A stretch of 64,000 bases of DNA from Alteromonas sp. KC3 (lineage in GTDB: Bacteria; Pseudomonadota; Gammaproteobacteria; Enterobacterales; Alteromonadaceae), in contig NZ_AP024235.1 in the NCBI RefSeq assembly GCF_016756315.1, positions 434,001 to 498,000 on the forward strand, read 5' to 3'. Below the pieces are notes generated by a model. The model was not told the origin of the DNA. It was given only the letters and a program-made list of their open reading frames with translations, and made no database searches. The translations under genes were made by a program, and so were the position numbers. Shown in pieces: positions 10,160-18,917 of the stretch (the first letter of the stretch is position 1; each line of letters starts with the position of its first letter).

Positions 10160-10965
10160 TATACGTCTCCAGCTTGCTGCGCTTTCGTATTTGCAGCATT
10201 TGTAGGTCTTATTTGTGTACCTGTGTTTTGGTTAAGAATGTCGGCAATGTCAGCTATCCAGCTGGCAATAAATACGGGGCGTTGAAGGGTGTCTGCAGAA
10301 GCAAGAGCCGCATCGACTTTCACTTTCATACCGTCAGTGATGACGCCCTCACTGGCATAATGGGCAATACTTTGTGCGTCGAGTTCGCGTATCAGCATTT
10401 TATCCGCGTCTAACACGCCATCTACGTTAGAGAGCAGCAGCAATTCAGCATCTAGAAGCTCAGCGATTACCGTTGCAGCTTGGTCGGCATTAACGTTAAG
10501 CAATCTGCCTTGGGGGCTTGAACCGATTGAGCTAATTATAGGTAAGGTATGCTGCGCGAGTACGTTCTTTAGAAACGCTGCATCTGCAGTTGACGGCACA
10601 CCTACCGCACCGTATTGATCGGCAAGTGGCTCGCAGACCACCATATTGCCATCCAGCAGCGACAGACCCACTGGCGTTAAACCACTGGCGATGGCAGCGG
10701 CGCACAATTGCTTATTAGCCGAGCCCGCTAATGCGCCACAGATATATGGCATATGTTCATCAGGAGTAACGCGTAGGCCATCAATTTTAGTACTTTGTAG
10801 CCCAAGACTTGCCATAAGCGTTTCAACCAATGGGCCACCACCGTGTACTACAACAACAGGGCGTGCAGTTTGCACTTCTTTAACACTTAAAAATAAGCGG
10901 GCCATAGCAGGTGCATCATCAAGTAATGCACCGCCAACTTTAATAACTATTGGTGAACGGCTCAT
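10159..10965 (-). CDS. argB: acetylglutamate kinase
   Basis: ArgB phosphorylates N-acetylglutamate. The 268-residue protein begins [17 protein letters not shown] and has VVVHGGGP and the nucleotide-binding [11 protein letters not shown] of amino-acid kinases. The frame is open 16 codons upstream, but the ATG at 10965 overlaps the argC stop as ATGA and gives the family N-terminus, so I take it as the start. The terminal 15 or so residues are low-similarity tail. Confidence 0.95.
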   Translation of the reverse strand: MSRSPIVIKVGGALLDDAPAMARLFLSVKEVQTARPVVVVHGGGPLVETLMASLGLQSTKIDGLRVTPDEHMPYICGALAGSANKQLCAAAIASGLTPVGLSLLDGNMVVCEPLADQYGAVGVPSTADAAFLKNVLAQHTLPIISSIGSSPQGRLLNVNADQAATVIAELLDAELLLLSNVDGVLDADKMLIRELDAQSIAHYASEGVITDGMKVKVDAALASADTLQRPVFIASWIADIADILNQNTGTQIRPTNAANTKAQQAGDV

Positions 10966-11975
10966 AGTACTAACCCTGTTTCTACTGGCTGTGCTGTCAT
11001 GATATTTAGGCATTGAATAGCTTGCGAAGCTGCGCCTTTCATGACGTTGTCTATTGCTGCGGTAACCACGGCATATCCCGATGTTTCATCTAACTTCCAA
11101 TGCAAATCAACAAACGGGGTGTGCGCAACATCATCAATTTTAGGGAAGCTGTCGCGCAAACGCACAATAGGTTTATCAGCATAGGCTTCACAGTACGCTT
11201 GTTCAAGTTGAGCACTGGTTACACCTGCTTTTACTTTTACGGTAACAGTGGCCAAAATACCGCGTTTGAAATTACCTAAATGTGGGGTAAATATGACTGG
11301 CGAACCAAGGTAGGCTTCTATCTCTGGTGTGTGACGGTGTCCTAATACGCCATAGGCTTGCAGGCTTACTTCATAAAAACTGGTAGTAAGGCTGGCCTTT
11401 CTACCGGCACCGGATACACCCGAAACGGCATTGATAACGGGCCTTACGCTATCATCAAGTAGATGCTTGTTTGCTAATGGTTTAAGCGCACTTAAACTGG
11501 CAGTAGGGTAACAGCCAGGTACGGCTATTATATTCGCGCTGGCAATATCACTGGCATACCATTCGGCAAGGCCATAAACCGCTTTATTTAGGCTTTCTTC
11601 TTGAGTGTGGGCGAAACCATAAAACTGCGCAAACACGTCAGTATCTTTTAACCTAAACGCACCTGATAAATCGAGTACCTTTGCACGTCCTGACGACAAA
11701 ATTGGCATCCAGTCATGGCTAGCCTCGTGAGGTGTGGCTAAAAAGACAAAATCCACACTTTGTGAGAGTTCCAAGAGCGCTTCATCTGAAATAGGTGTAA
11801 GTACCGCATTTACATGGGCAAGATTGCCATGCAGTTGGGCAATGGACTTACCTGCATCGGCACTATTTTCAGATACATAAGTACCTTTAAGTGCGAGTGC
11901 AGGATGCTGCATCACCAACTGGACAAGTTGTGCTCCTGTGTAACCACTGGCACCAATAATTGCAACGTTATACAT
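10962..11975 (-). CDS. argC: N-acetyl-gamma-glutamyl-phosphate reductase
   Basis: ArgC reduces acetylglutamyl phosphate with NADPH. The 337-residue protein has the [10 protein letters not shown] nucleotide-binding motif at its N-terminus and the active-site segment VPGCYPTA (catalytic Cys near residue 154). It is the first structural gene of the operon. The ATG at 11975 is certain from homology, but the 30 nt before it are T-rich and show no Shine-Dalgarno sequence. Upstream lies the leader-peptide/stem structure described separately. Confidence 0.96.
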   Translation of the reverse strand: MYNVAIIGASGYTGAQLVQLVMQHPALALKGTYVSENSADAGKSIAQLHGNLAHVNAVLTPISDEALLELSQSVDFVFLATPHEASHDWMPILSSGRAKVLDLSGAFRLKDTDVFAQFYGFAHTQEESLNKAVYGLAEWYASDIASANIIAVPGCYPTASLSALKPLANKHLLDDSVRPVINAVSGVSGAGRKASLTTSFYEVSLQAYGVLGHRHTPEIEAYLGSPVIFTPHLGNFKRGILATVTVKVKAGVTSAQLEQAYCEAYADKPIVRLRDSFPKIDDVAHTPFVDLHWKLDETSGYAVVTAAIDNVMKGAASQAIQCLNIMTAQPVETGLVL

Positions 11976-11998
11976 AACTAAAAATTCAATAAAGGAAG

Positions 11999-12080
11999 AA
12001 AAAAATCACTTTTTACCTTTGTAAACTGATTGGGCTTATTCCTTTGCCTAACCGCTACCACATTACAAAGGTAAAAAGTG
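11999..12080 (-). terminator. terminator-like stem-loop in the argC leader
   Basis: On the minus strand, CACTTTTTACCTTTGTAA (12080-12063) is followed after 38 nt by its exact complement TTACAAAGGTAAAAAGTG (12024-12007), then A and seven T. A perfect 18-bp stem with a U-tract downstream in the arg direction only looks like an intrinsic terminator. It sits between a small Arg-containing ORF and argC. A second CAAAGG in the loop could pair with CCTTTG of the left arm, giving an alternative fold. The stem is A/T-rich, which weakens the terminator reading. Confidence 0.6.
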
Positions 12081-12082
12081 TG

Positions 12083-12208
12083 CTAACGCAAAAGCATAGA
12101 CGAATATGCGCGTCGTCGCGCGCTATGCAGCACGTAGCCAGCCAGGGGAGAGGTTAACTCTTTGTCGTTGTAAGCTATAAAACCAACAACAGGAGTTGGT
12201 TGTGTCAT
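12083..12208 (-). CDS. putative arginine leader peptide
   Basis: A 41-codon ORF starts with ATG at 12208 after a good site (TAGGAAAGCGTG before ATG, AGGA spaced about 7 nt). It begins MTQPTPVVGFIAYND and ends SARRRAYSSMLLR. Residues 31-33 are encoded CGA CGA CGC and the last codon before TAG is CGT. The stop lies 2 nt before the 18-bp stem of the argC leader. Position, ribosome site, clustered Arg codons and the adjacent terminator-like stem fit a leader peptide sensing charged tRNA-Arg. It is too short for routine gene callers. That it acts in attenuation is inference. Confidence 0.55.
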   Translation of the reverse strand: MTQPTPVVGFIAYNDKELTSPLAGYVLHSARRRAYSSMLLR

Positions 12209-12264
12209 CACGCTTTCCTATATCGATTAACCCATGTAAGGGTTAGATGCTTAAACCGTGTACT

Positions 12265-12292
12265 AGTTTATCTATTTTGAATGTTTATGCAA
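12265..12292 (-). promoter_or_regulatory. candidate arg operon promoter
   Basis: On the minus strand TTGCAT (12292-12287) and TAAACT (12270-12265) are separated by 16 bp. Transcription would start near 12258, giving a leader of about 280 nt before argC that includes the leader-peptide ORF. The -35 hexamer lies inside the first ArgR-like box. Confidence 0.4.
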
Positions 12293-12312
12293 TATAAATG
12301 TATAAATATTTT
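12278..12312. promoter_or_regulatory. tandem ArgR (ARG box)-like sites
   Basis: TGAATGTTTATGCA (12278-12291) matches 12 of 14 positions of the remembered ARG-box core TGAATwwwwATTCA. TGTATAAATATTTT (12299-12312) matches 11 of 14. The two cores are exactly 21 bp apart, the spacing expected for a tandem ArgR operator, and they cover the candidate arg promoter. The nearest divergent gene is mgsA, so the arg operon is the likely target. Confidence 0.6.
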
Positions 12313-12386
12313 GCATGCTGTGGGCGAGGGTGACCAATAAGAGTAATAAACATAATACAATTAAAGTTATTACAAGAAGTTGACAG

Positions 12387-12415
12387 TTGAAGTTATTAAA
12401 CTGAATATTTATATT
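12387..12415 (+). promoter_or_regulatory. candidate mgsA promoter
   Basis: TTGAAG (12387-12392) and TATATT (12410-12415) are spaced 17 bp apart and lie about 87 bp before the mgsA ATG. An overlapping TTGACA at 12380 has no -10 at a suitable distance. Confidence 0.35.
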
Positions 12416-12501
12416 AAAAGCGCTACATGTAGGTGTGCCGCTTGTATACACAAAGAAAAGACGAAGAAAAGACAAAGAACGAACAGTAGGGCTCGACTAA
12501 A

Positions 12502-12912
12502 ATGAGTAAATTAACGCTAGCGCTTGTCGCTCATGATCATAAAAAGCCTGAGCTACTTGCATGGGTAAAGACACATATAGACGTGCTTAAACAATGCAAT
12601 TTGGTGGCTACCGGCACAACGGGAGGGCTTATTGCAAGTGAAACTGGGCTTGATGTGACGCGTTATAAGAGCGGGCCGCTTGGTGGTGATCAACAGATTG
12701 GGGCGCTTATTGCTGAAAATAAGCTTGATGCGTTATTTTTTTTCTGGGACCCGCTTAATGCCGCACCGCACGATCCTGATGTAAAAGCATTACTTCGTTT
12801 GTGCTCTGTGTGGAATGTACCTGTGGCGTGTACACCAGCAACTGCAGACCTCGTGGTAACATCACCTTTGTTTTTATCACCGGATTACAAACCAGTAAAA
12901 CCTAATTTTTAA
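12502..12912 (+). CDS. mgsA: methylglyoxal synthase
   Basis: MgsA converts dihydroxyacetone phosphate into methylglyoxal and phosphate, a bypass of glycolysis under phosphate limitation. The 136-residue protein keeps the family blocks [34 protein letters not shown] (catalytic Asp63), [22 protein letters not shown] (His90) and the [14 protein letters not shown] end. It is somewhat shorter than the roughly 150-residue E. coli enzyme, lacking residues at both ends. It stands alone, divergent from the arg operon. Confidence 0.95.
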   Translation: MSKLTLALVAHDHKKPELLAWVKTHIDVLKQCNLVATGTTGGLIASETGLDVTRYKSGPLGGDQQIGALIAENKLDALFFFWDPLNAAPHDPDVKALLRLCSVWNVPVACTPATADLVVTSPLFLSPDYKPVKPNF

Positions 12913-12940
12913 GCGGTCGTAAACACAAAAAATTAAGTAA

Positions 12941-12973
12941 AAAAGCGTTGATGAGTAGCATCAACGCTTTTTC
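12941..12973. terminator. bidirectional terminator, mgsA / Spy-CpxP gene
   Basis: AAAAGCGTTGATG and its complement CATCAACGCTTTT enclose a 5-nt loop, with T-runs on both strands. It lies between the convergent ends of mgsA and the Spy/CpxP gene and can serve both. Confidence 0.85.
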
Positions 12974-12997
12974 ATAACTACGTATTCAGGTTAGCGT

Positions 12998-13825
12998 TTA
13001 AGACTTGAAAATATCGCGTAGCGCTCTTTCTTCCTTACGTTTTTCTTTAAGTGTGCTTTGCTGCGCTTCGGTCAACACGGCAAACATCGCTTGATGATGT
13101 TTTGCTTTTGCGACGCCTGCGTTAACCAGCTCGTCTTTGTACTGAGCAACTAACGCATCAAATGCATCTTTTGAAAACGCCGAGCTTCGAATTAACGCTT
13201 GCTGCGCTTCTTTAAAACTACGCATGGTCTCACGATGTGCCGCCATAGCATCTTTCATGTCTTCTCTAAGTGTTGCAAGCGTTGCCTTTTGCTCGTCACT
13301 GAGATCGAGGCCTCTAAAGGGCATAGGATGGCCGCGTTCGTGCGACTGTCCTCGTTTCGCGAAATGGGCCTCACGCCTTTCGTTACTTTCTTGACGCGAC
13401 TGCATACGCGACTCGCGTTTAGCTTCGCGCTTTTCTTCTCGTGCTAGCATCAAAGCTTGCTGCTCTGACGTAAGCACATTAAAGATGTCGTGACGCAACT
13501 GCGCAAGCGCGAAAAATGTCGCCTCTTTTGCGGTAATCTTCTGTGTAACAAATTCAGTGAGCTGTGCCTCTGAAGCTGTTGCTAACTCAAACTCAGGGAT
13601 ATCATTTTCCGCAAACACTGGGCGAGGGTTAGCAGTTTTAAACGTACTCACTAAACCTTTTATTTCCTCGCGCTGCGCATCAGATAGCGACAGGCCTCGC
13701 AAGTGTTTAATCATATTATGAACAGGCTCATGATGACGCATTTCGTGGCCAGCGTGTTTTGCTGATGCCACGCCACATACACTCATTGTGGCAACAATCG
13801 CACTGGCAATTAATACTCTTTTCAT
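12998..13825 (-). CDS. Spy/CpxP family periplasmic protein
   Basis: The 275-residue protein has a signal peptide (MKRVLIASAIVATMSVCGVASA) and two LTxxQ-like repeats (LSLSDAQREEI near residue 45 and LDLSDEQKATL near 170), rich in Lys, Glu, Arg and His. CpxP/Spy proteins are periplasmic chaperones, and CpxP restrains the CpxA kinase. The ATG at 13825 has an AAGGAG site; a longer frame to 13855 lacks sense as a signal peptide. It is divergent from cpxRA, the arrangement known for cpxP, but it is about 100 residues longer than E. coli CpxP because the motif region is doubled. Confidence 0.8.
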   Translation of the reverse strand: MKRVLIASAIVATMSVCGVASAKHAGHEMRHHEPVHNMIKHLRGLSLSDAQREEIKGLVSTFKTANPRPVFAENDIPEFELATASEAQLTEFVTQKITAKEATFFALAQLRHDIFNVLTSEQQALMLAREEKREAKRESRMQSRQESNERREAHFAKRGQSHERGHPMPFRGLDLSDEQKATLATLREDMKDAMAAHRETMRSFKEAQQALIRSSAFSKDAFDALVAQYKDELVNAGVAKAKHHQAMFAVLTEAQQSTLKEKRKEERALRDIFKS

Positions 13826-13888
13826 CGTCGTCTCCTTTTTGTTCGGACAATACAAAGAGTAACGCCATTTAAAAACAATGCAGTCAAG

Positions 13889-13971
13889 GTAACGTAAAGC
13901 TTATGTAAAGGGCGTAACGAATCGAGATTGTAAAGGTCTGAAAAGTTATAGTAGAAGTGTGTCAGTGTAAA
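13889..13971. promoter_or_regulatory. cluster of CpxR-like GTAAA elements
   Basis: GTAAA occurs at 13894-13898 and 13905-13909 (start-to-start 11 bp), flanked by GTAAC at 13889 and 13914, with more GTAAA at 13930 and 13967. The remembered CpxR box is two GTAAA copies about 10 bp apart. The cluster lies between the divergent Spy/CpxP gene and cpxR, as expected for autoregulation. Confidence 0.55.
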
Positions 13972-14021
13972 AAATGGTGAAGCAACCATACAAAGACGCT
14001 TTAATGGTGGAGAGTTCTGAT

Positions 14022-14768
14022 ATGGATCAGGCAGTCAGCGAGTTAAAAATTATGAGTTCAGACTATCAATTACAATCTGTGCTAGTCATCGACGATGATA
14101 TTGAGCTAACCGATATGCTTTCAACTTACCTCAATAGTATGGGGTACAAAGTTAAGGTTTGTAATGATGGCGAAGCCGGTTTGGCTGAAGCGGTATCAGG
14201 ACATCATTATGATTTAATATTGCTTGATGTAATGATGCCAAAAATGGACGGCTTCGACGTACTGAAAAAGTTACGAGCAAGTCATACTACACCTGTTCTA
14301 ATGCTTACGGCTCGTGGCGATGATTACGATCGCATACTGGGGTTAGAAATGGGGGCTGATGATTATCTGCCTAAGCCTTTTAACCATCGAGAATTAGTGG
14401 CGCGTATTAAAGCCATCGTGCGTCGACATAATATTGCTTCGCTTGGCGGAGGTGCGATCGAGCAAGATCTTGTGATTAATGGCATATTCTTAAGCCCAAG
14501 TAGTCAGTCAGCAAAAGTTGATGAGACAGAGTTAACATTGACTACTACTGAATTTTCCATACTAAGACTGCTCATGCTGAATGCTGCTAAGCGCGTCACC
14601 AAAGAAGAAATTAGCCTTAAGATCCTCGGTAAACCCCTACAGGCGTTCGACCGCAGTATCGACATGCATGTCAGTAATTTGCGCAAAAAAATCGCAGGTG
14701 CAGCGCATGATGAGAAAATAAAAACCATTCGTGGTGTCGGTTACATGTTGCTGCTCAACAAAGAATAG
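14022..14768 (+). CDS. cpxR: response regulator CpxR
   Basis: This OmpR-family regulator has a receiver domain (VLVIDDDIELTDML, phospho-acceptor Asp69 in LLDVMMPKMDG, LTARGDD, Lys in LPKPF) and a C-terminal winged helix (DRSIDMHVSNLRKKI, IKTIRGVGYML). The frame opens at ATG 13974, but that start has no ribosome site, while the ATG at 14022 has GGAG 9 nt upstream; I chose the latter and the true start is uncertain. It is followed by cpxA and divergent from a CpxP-like gene, which supports the Cpx assignment. The system senses envelope protein stress. Confidence 0.88.
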   Translation: MDQAVSELKIMSSDYQLQSVLVIDDDIELTDMLSTYLNSMGYKVKVCNDGEAGLAEAVSGHHYDLILLDVMMPKMDGFDVLKKLRASHTTPVLMLTARGDDYDRILGLEMGADDYLPKPFNHRELVARIKAIVRRHNIASLGGGAIEQDLVINGIFLSPSSQSAKVDETELTLTTTEFSILRLLMLNAAKRVTKEEISLKILGKPLQAFDRSIDMHVSNLRKKIAGAAHDEKIKTIRGVGYMLLLNKE

Positions 14769-14829
14769 CGTGGCATGTAATAGCCCAGCGCAGTCAGTGA
14801 ATAATTGAGCGGCAAAAAAGGTAGTTATC

Positions 14830-16194
14830 ATGCTTAGCAACGTTCTAAAGAGAGTAAATCCAGCCCGCGCAATTATGGGGCGGCTTTTCTTATGGTTTTG
14901 GGTGACGTTTATAGTCACAGCACTTCTTGCCATTTGGGGAAGCAGGGTGTTTTTTGAAGAGCTCGAAGTCGTTGATGTCAAACCTCGTGACGTTGCCGAG
15001 CTTAACGCTATATCACAGCGATTAGCACGCCCGCGACTAGCGGATGCATCGTTATTAGAACTACTCAATCGTAGCTCACGGGGATTGCGCGGACGCTTAG
15101 CTGCAATCAACATTGCCACAGAGGAACTGACTATTGCTGGTGGGCCGCCGCTTCGCGCAAATGACAAGAGAGATTTGCAGCGCTTGGTTAGTCAATCCTC
15201 TCCCATTGCGATTAAACGCGGGGCAATCAAACTCGTTGGCCCAGTCTTCTTTGAGCGAAACGGCGAAAGATATGCACTGTTCTCAGCTAAATTCGATATG
15301 CCAGAAAGAAAAGCACCACCAGTGCTGTTATTTCTTATTATCGCGCTTGTCACAACCACCGTACTGAGTTGGCTATTTGCTCGAACATTGACTAATCCAA
15401 TCTTACATATTCAAGGCTCAGTAAAAAAACTCGCAGGGGGTGATTGGCATACGCGGGTTGACAAGGCCGCTAACCGACAAGACGAGCTAGGGCAACTTGC
15501 CCGCGACTTTAATACCATGGCAGAACAGCTGGAATCGATGTGGGGGGCGCAAAAGCGTCTTCTCGCCGATGTGTCGCATGAATTGCGCTCGCCACTCGCG
15601 CGACTTCAAATGGCTTTGGGATTAGCACATCAGCAAAACGTAGATCCTGAAACGCTGAAGCGTGTGGAGCGTGAGGCTGACAGAATGGAAGCGCTGATTG
15701 GGCAACTACTCGCGTTGAGCCGTGCCGAGGCCGGAGAAGTGTCGCTTCAAACGATGCCGCTTAGTCTTGCCCTAAATGACGTGTTTACCGATGCGAATTT
15801 TGAGGCAGCAAATTCTAATAAGCAGCTGCTCATACAAGCGATTCCTGAGTATACCGTGTGTGTGGATAGCATGATGTTATGCAGAGCGGTTGAAAATGTT
15901 CTGCGTAATGCAATTCGCCATAGTCACTATCTGACCGAAGTATCCTTTAATGCCGATGCAACACATTGGTTTATTCACATAACCGATGATGGCGATGGTT
16001 TGTCAAAAGAGGAATGCGAACGCATATTTGCACCATTTTACAGAGCCTCTTTAGCCCGAGAGCGGGAGTCTGGTGGCGTTGGATTAGGTTTATCCATTGC
16101 AAAAGCGGCGGTTGAGTTGCATCATGGAAGGATAACGGCCGCACCCGCGAATAAAGGTGGTCTTCACGTTACACTTGCCTTTAAAAAGCAATAG
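14830..16194 (+). CDS. cpxA: sensor histidine kinase CpxA
   Basis: The 454-residue kinase has a first membrane segment (about residues 18-40), a periplasmic domain of about 120 residues, a second membrane segment (about 160-183), a HAMP domain with RTLTNPI, the H box DVSHELRSPLARLQ with His250, an N box (ENVLRNAIRHS) and G boxes (DDGDGL, GGVGLGLSIA). It lies 61 bp after cpxR. Together they make the envelope-stress two-component pair, with the divergent Spy/CpxP protein as likely target and modulator. Confidence 0.92.
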   Translation: MLSNVLKRVNPARAIMGRLFLWFWVTFIVTALLAIWGSRVFFEELEVVDVKPRDVAELNAISQRLARPRLADASLLELLNRSSRGLRGRLAAINIATEELTIAGGPPLRANDKRDLQRLVSQSSPIAIKRGAIKLVGPVFFERNGERYALFSAKFDMPERKAPPVLLFLIIALVTTTVLSWLFARTLTNPILHIQGSVKKLAGGDWHTRVDKAANRQDELGQLARDFNTMAEQLESMWGAQKRLLADVSHELRSPLARLQMALGLAHQQNVDPETLKRVEREADRMEALIGQLLALSRAEAGEVSLQTMPLSLALNDVFTDANFEAANSNKQLLIQAIPEYTVCVDSMMLCRAVENVLRNAIRHSHYLTEVSFNADATHWFIHITDDGDGLSKEECERIFAPFYRASLARERESGGVGLGLSIAKAAVELHHGRITAAPANKGGLHVTLAFKKQ

Positions 16195-16296
16195 TAAAGA
16201 GACAGTAAGGTTAGACTACTGATGTAGTAATGCTACTTGAATCTGACGCGGGGCGGTGAGTAAACACTCTTCATTTTGGTAAAAGTAGGTGCCTGT

Positions 16297-17265
16297 ATGA
16301 ACTGGACGTTCACATCTGAACACAACTTAGCAACGACATTTGCCACGCAAATAAATCCTTTCTGGCGAGATAATGTAACCGAAGGCGCATTTACCGGCAA
16401 AGATGACATTAATGTTCGCTACGCGTACTGTGTTCCAGAGTCGCCAAAGTCCACCATAGTGATTAGCTCTGGGCGTATAGAGTCGTACCTAAAGTACAAA
16501 GAGTTTATCTACGACCTTTACCAAAATGGGTTTGCCGTTTTTATTCTTGATCATCGGGGGCAAGGTCTTTCTGGCCGAATGACCCATGATCCTCAGCATG
16601 GTTATGTGGCCAGTTTTGATGACTATGTCGATGACTTAATAACGTTTGTCGATACTATCGTAAAGCCGCTACAACAGGGTGATTTACAGTTAGTATGTCA
16701 CTCGATGGGGGGGGCAATCGGTGCATTGACACTTATTCGGATGCCTAACCTCTTTACAAGAGCGGTATTAGCTTCACCGATGTTTGGCATCAAACCAGCG
16801 CTCCCTAATTGGCTTGCAAACGGGCTAATTCGAACTGGGTTAGCCGTAAACCGAATGAAGAAGCGAGACTCGGGCTACTTCTTCGGTCAAACACCTTATA
16901 TTGCATTTCCCTATTCACTGAATAAGCTTACCCACAGTAAAACGCGATATAGCTTATTTAGAGAGCTCTACGACGAAGAACAAGAAATTCAGCTTGGCGG
17001 CGTGACGACTGAATGGTTAAAAGCGGCGCATGAGGCGATGAATACCATAGAGAGCAGTGCGCGAGCCATTACAACGCCAACCCTATTATTAAGTGCTGAT
17101 GGCGACAGCATTATCGACAATAAACGACAACGCCGTGTAGCCCAACAAATGCCAAACACAACACTAGAAATCATACCGCGCGCTTATCACGAACTCTTTA
17201 CTGAATCTGATGACATCAGAGAGCGTACACTTGCCCGCGTACTAGATTTCTTATCTGCTAATTAG
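16297..17265 (+). CDS. pldB: lysophospholipase-like alpha/beta hydrolase
   Basis: The 322-residue protein belongs to the monoacylglycerol lipase/lysophospholipase branch (PldB): LDHRGQGLSGR, nucleophile elbow CHSMGG with Ser136, late Asp (SADGDSI) and His (AYHELF). It has no signal peptide. The ATG at 16297, with AGGT upstream, gives the usual N-terminus; the longer frame begins with TTG and no site. It would release fatty acid from lysophospholipids or monoglycerides. The exact substrate is inferred from the family. Confidence 0.8.
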   Translation: MNWTFTSEHNLATTFATQINPFWRDNVTEGAFTGKDDINVRYAYCVPESPKSTIVISSGRIESYLKYKEFIYDLYQNGFAVFILDHRGQGLSGRMTHDPQHGYVASFDDYVDDLITFVDTIVKPLQQGDLQLVCHSMGGAIGALTLIRMPNLFTRAVLASPMFGIKPALPNWLANGLIRTGLAVNRMKKRDSGYFFGQTPYIAFPYSLNKLTHSKTRYSLFRELYDEEQEIQLGGVTTEWLKAAHEAMNTIESSARAITTPTLLLSADGDSIIDNKRQRRVAQQMPNTTLEIIPRAYHELFTESDDIRERTLARVLDFLSAN

Positions 17266-17334
17266 GTCATGTTGCTATAGCGCATAGTATTGTACTATGC
17301 GCCCACTTTTTTCACTTAGTCGGTTTCATTAAGC

Positions 17335-17799
17335 ATGTTAGATATCGTCCTTTATCAGCCAGAAATTCCACCTAATACCGGAAATATCATTCGTTTGTGT
17401 GCCAATAGCGGTTTTACTCTGCACCTAATTGAACCACTTGGTTTTGATTGGGATGATAAGCGCGTTCGTCGCGCTGGCCTTGATTATCATGAGTTTGCGC
17501 ATGTTAAACGACATGCTGATTTAGATGCATACCTTGAAGATGCTAAGCCTAACAGAGTATTTGCTTGCACAACCAAGGGCAAAGCCTTTCACAGTGACGT
17601 GCAATACAAAAAAGGTGATGCGTTATTATTCGGACCAGAAACCCGTGGTTTACCCAATGAGGTTATCGAAGCCTTACCGCCAGAGCAGCGTGTGCGTATT
17701 CCAATGCTGCCAGATAGTCGCAGTATGAACTTATCTAACGCGGTGTCAGTGTTTGTGTATGAAAGTTGGCGCCAATTTGGTTACGAAGGGGCACGCTAG
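17335..17799 (+). CDS. trmL: tRNA (cytidine/uridine-34-2'-O)-methyltransferase
   Basis: TrmL methylates the ribose of the wobble base in leucine tRNAs. The 154-residue protein has the SPOUT signatures [21 protein letters not shown] at the start, [10 protein letters not shown] in the middle and [15 protein letters not shown] near the end, which form the knotted SAM site. Length and start are typical of the family. It is monocistronic, followed by a terminator shared with gpsA. Confidence 0.95.
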   Translation: MLDIVLYQPEIPPNTGNIIRLCANSGFTLHLIEPLGFDWDDKRVRRAGLDYHEFAHVKRHADLDAYLEDAKPNRVFACTTKGKAFHSDVQYKKGDALLFGPETRGLPNEVIEALPPEQRVRIPMLPDSRSMNLSNAVSVFVYESWRQFGYEGAR

Positions 17800-17849
17800 T
17801 TGCCCTAGTTTCCATTTTAGCTGCTATCGTTGCTAATACAGTTACTCAT

Positions 17850-17877
17850 AAAAAAGGCTGCACATGCAGCCTTTTTT
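17850..17877. terminator. bidirectional terminator, trmL / gpsA
   Basis: AAAAAGGCTGCA pairs with TGCAGCCTTTTT across a very short loop, with T-runs on both strands. It separates the convergent trmL and gpsA genes. Confidence 0.9.
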
Positions 17878-17887
17878 AAATTGTGAA

Positions 17888-18913
17888 TCACGCTTCTTGT
17901 TTCAAGTCTCTTCCGAGCAAGGCTAATGCTGCCTCTTTAGGTGATTTGCCATGATAAAGCACCGCATAAATTTGCTCGCAAATAGGCATTTCAACGCCAA
18001 CCTTTTCAGATAACACATGAACCTCTTCGGTGTTGCGATATCCTTCTACCACTTGGCCAATTTCTTCAATGGCAACCTCAACACTTTTACCTTGGCCTAG
18101 CGCCAAACCAAAACGTCGATTTCGCGACTGGTTGTCGGTACAGGTGAGCACCAAATCGCCCAGTCCGGCCATACCCATAAACGTTTCAGGGTTGGCTCCA
18201 AGCTTTACACCAAGACGCGTTAACTCTGCCAATCCGCGAGTGATTAACGCAGTTCTAGCGTTCGCGCCGAATCCTAGGCCATCAGCAAGGCCCGCACCTA
18301 TAGCAATAACGTTTTTAACCGCCCCGCCTAGTTGAACGCCTGTAAAGTCTGAGTTTTTATACACTCTAAATGACTTTGCACAATGCAACTTTGCGGCAAA
18401 CTCATCACTTAATGTGTCGTCAGTGGAGGACAACGATATTGCCGTGGGTAATCCAGCCACCATTTCTTTAGCAAAAGTGGGCCCAGATAACACTGCAAGA
18501 GGATAGTGTGTGCCAAGTATTTCTTCTGCCACATCGCGCAGTAAACGACCGGTTTTAGGCTCAAGACCTTTTGTCGCCCAGATGATGCGTTGATGTGGTT
18601 GTAAAAGTGGCTTTAAGCTGTGCAACATGGCGCTAAACGCATGGCTGGGCACGACCACCAAGATGTCTTGGCTGGCTGACATTACGTCTTCTAAATTGGC
18701 ATTAACAGAAAGTGCTTCAGGAAAGGATGCACCTGGCAAGTATCGCGAATTTTCGCGACGTTCAGCCATTTCAGCAATATGCTTTTCGTCCCGCCCCCAT
18801 AAAAGAGTGGGGTTACCGTTTCGCGCTAAACAAAAAGCAAGGGCGGTACCGTAAGATCCCGCCCCCAATACTGAAACCGAATTCGACTTCATGTTCACGT
18901 GTTTCATGTTCAC
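17888..18913 (-). CDS. gpsA: glycerol-3-phosphate dehydrogenase [NAD(P)+]
   Basis: GpsA makes sn-glycerol-3-phosphate for phospholipid synthesis. The 341-residue protein has the Rossmann motif [12 protein letters not shown] near the N-terminus, [10 protein letters not shown], and [12 protein letters not shown] with the catalytic Lys. Three Met codons (residues 1, 3, 8) are possible starts; the first lies 4 bp after secB. The order rhodanese-grxC-secB-gpsA is the same as in E. coli. Confidence 0.95.
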   Translation of the reverse strand: MNMKHVNMKSNSVSVLGAGSYGTALAFCLARNGNPTLLWGRDEKHIAEMAERRENSRYLPGASFPEALSVNANLEDVMSASQDILVVVPSHAFSAMLHSLKPLLQPHQRIIWATKGLEPKTGRLLRDVAEEILGTHYPLAVLSGPTFAKEMVAGLPTAISLSSTDDTLSDEFAAKLHCAKSFRVYKNSDFTGVQLGGAVKNVIAIGAGLADGLGFGANARTALITRGLAELTRLGVKLGANPETFMGMAGLGDLVLTCTDNQSRNRRFGLALGQGKSVEVAIEEIGQVVEGYRNTEEVHVLSEKVGVEMPICEQIYAVLYHGKSPKEAALALLGRDLKQEA

Positions 18914-18917
18914 CTAA

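Larger units (their letters stand above)
11976..12501. other. argC-mgsA intergenic region
   Basis: This 526-bp gap is the divergent control region of the arginine operon and mgsA. From argC outward it holds a T-rich argC ribosome entry region, the 18-bp stem-loop, the leader-peptide ORF, a short hairpin (AACCAAC at 12181 with GTTGGTT at 12195), the arg promoter with tandem ArgR-like boxes, and the mgsA promoter. A 67-codon minus-strand frame at 12272-12475 runs across the operator and I do not consider it a gene. Confidence 0.7.

Noticed and set aside
12272..12475. 67-codon minus-strand ORF with a hydrophobic middle between argC and mgsA
   Set aside because: It runs through the ArgR-like boxes and the arg promoter and has no ribosome-binding site.
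14637..15167. 176-codon ORF antisense to cpxR/cpxA
   Set aside because: It overlaps two well-supported genes on the other strand and has no family resemblance; a codon-bias shadow.
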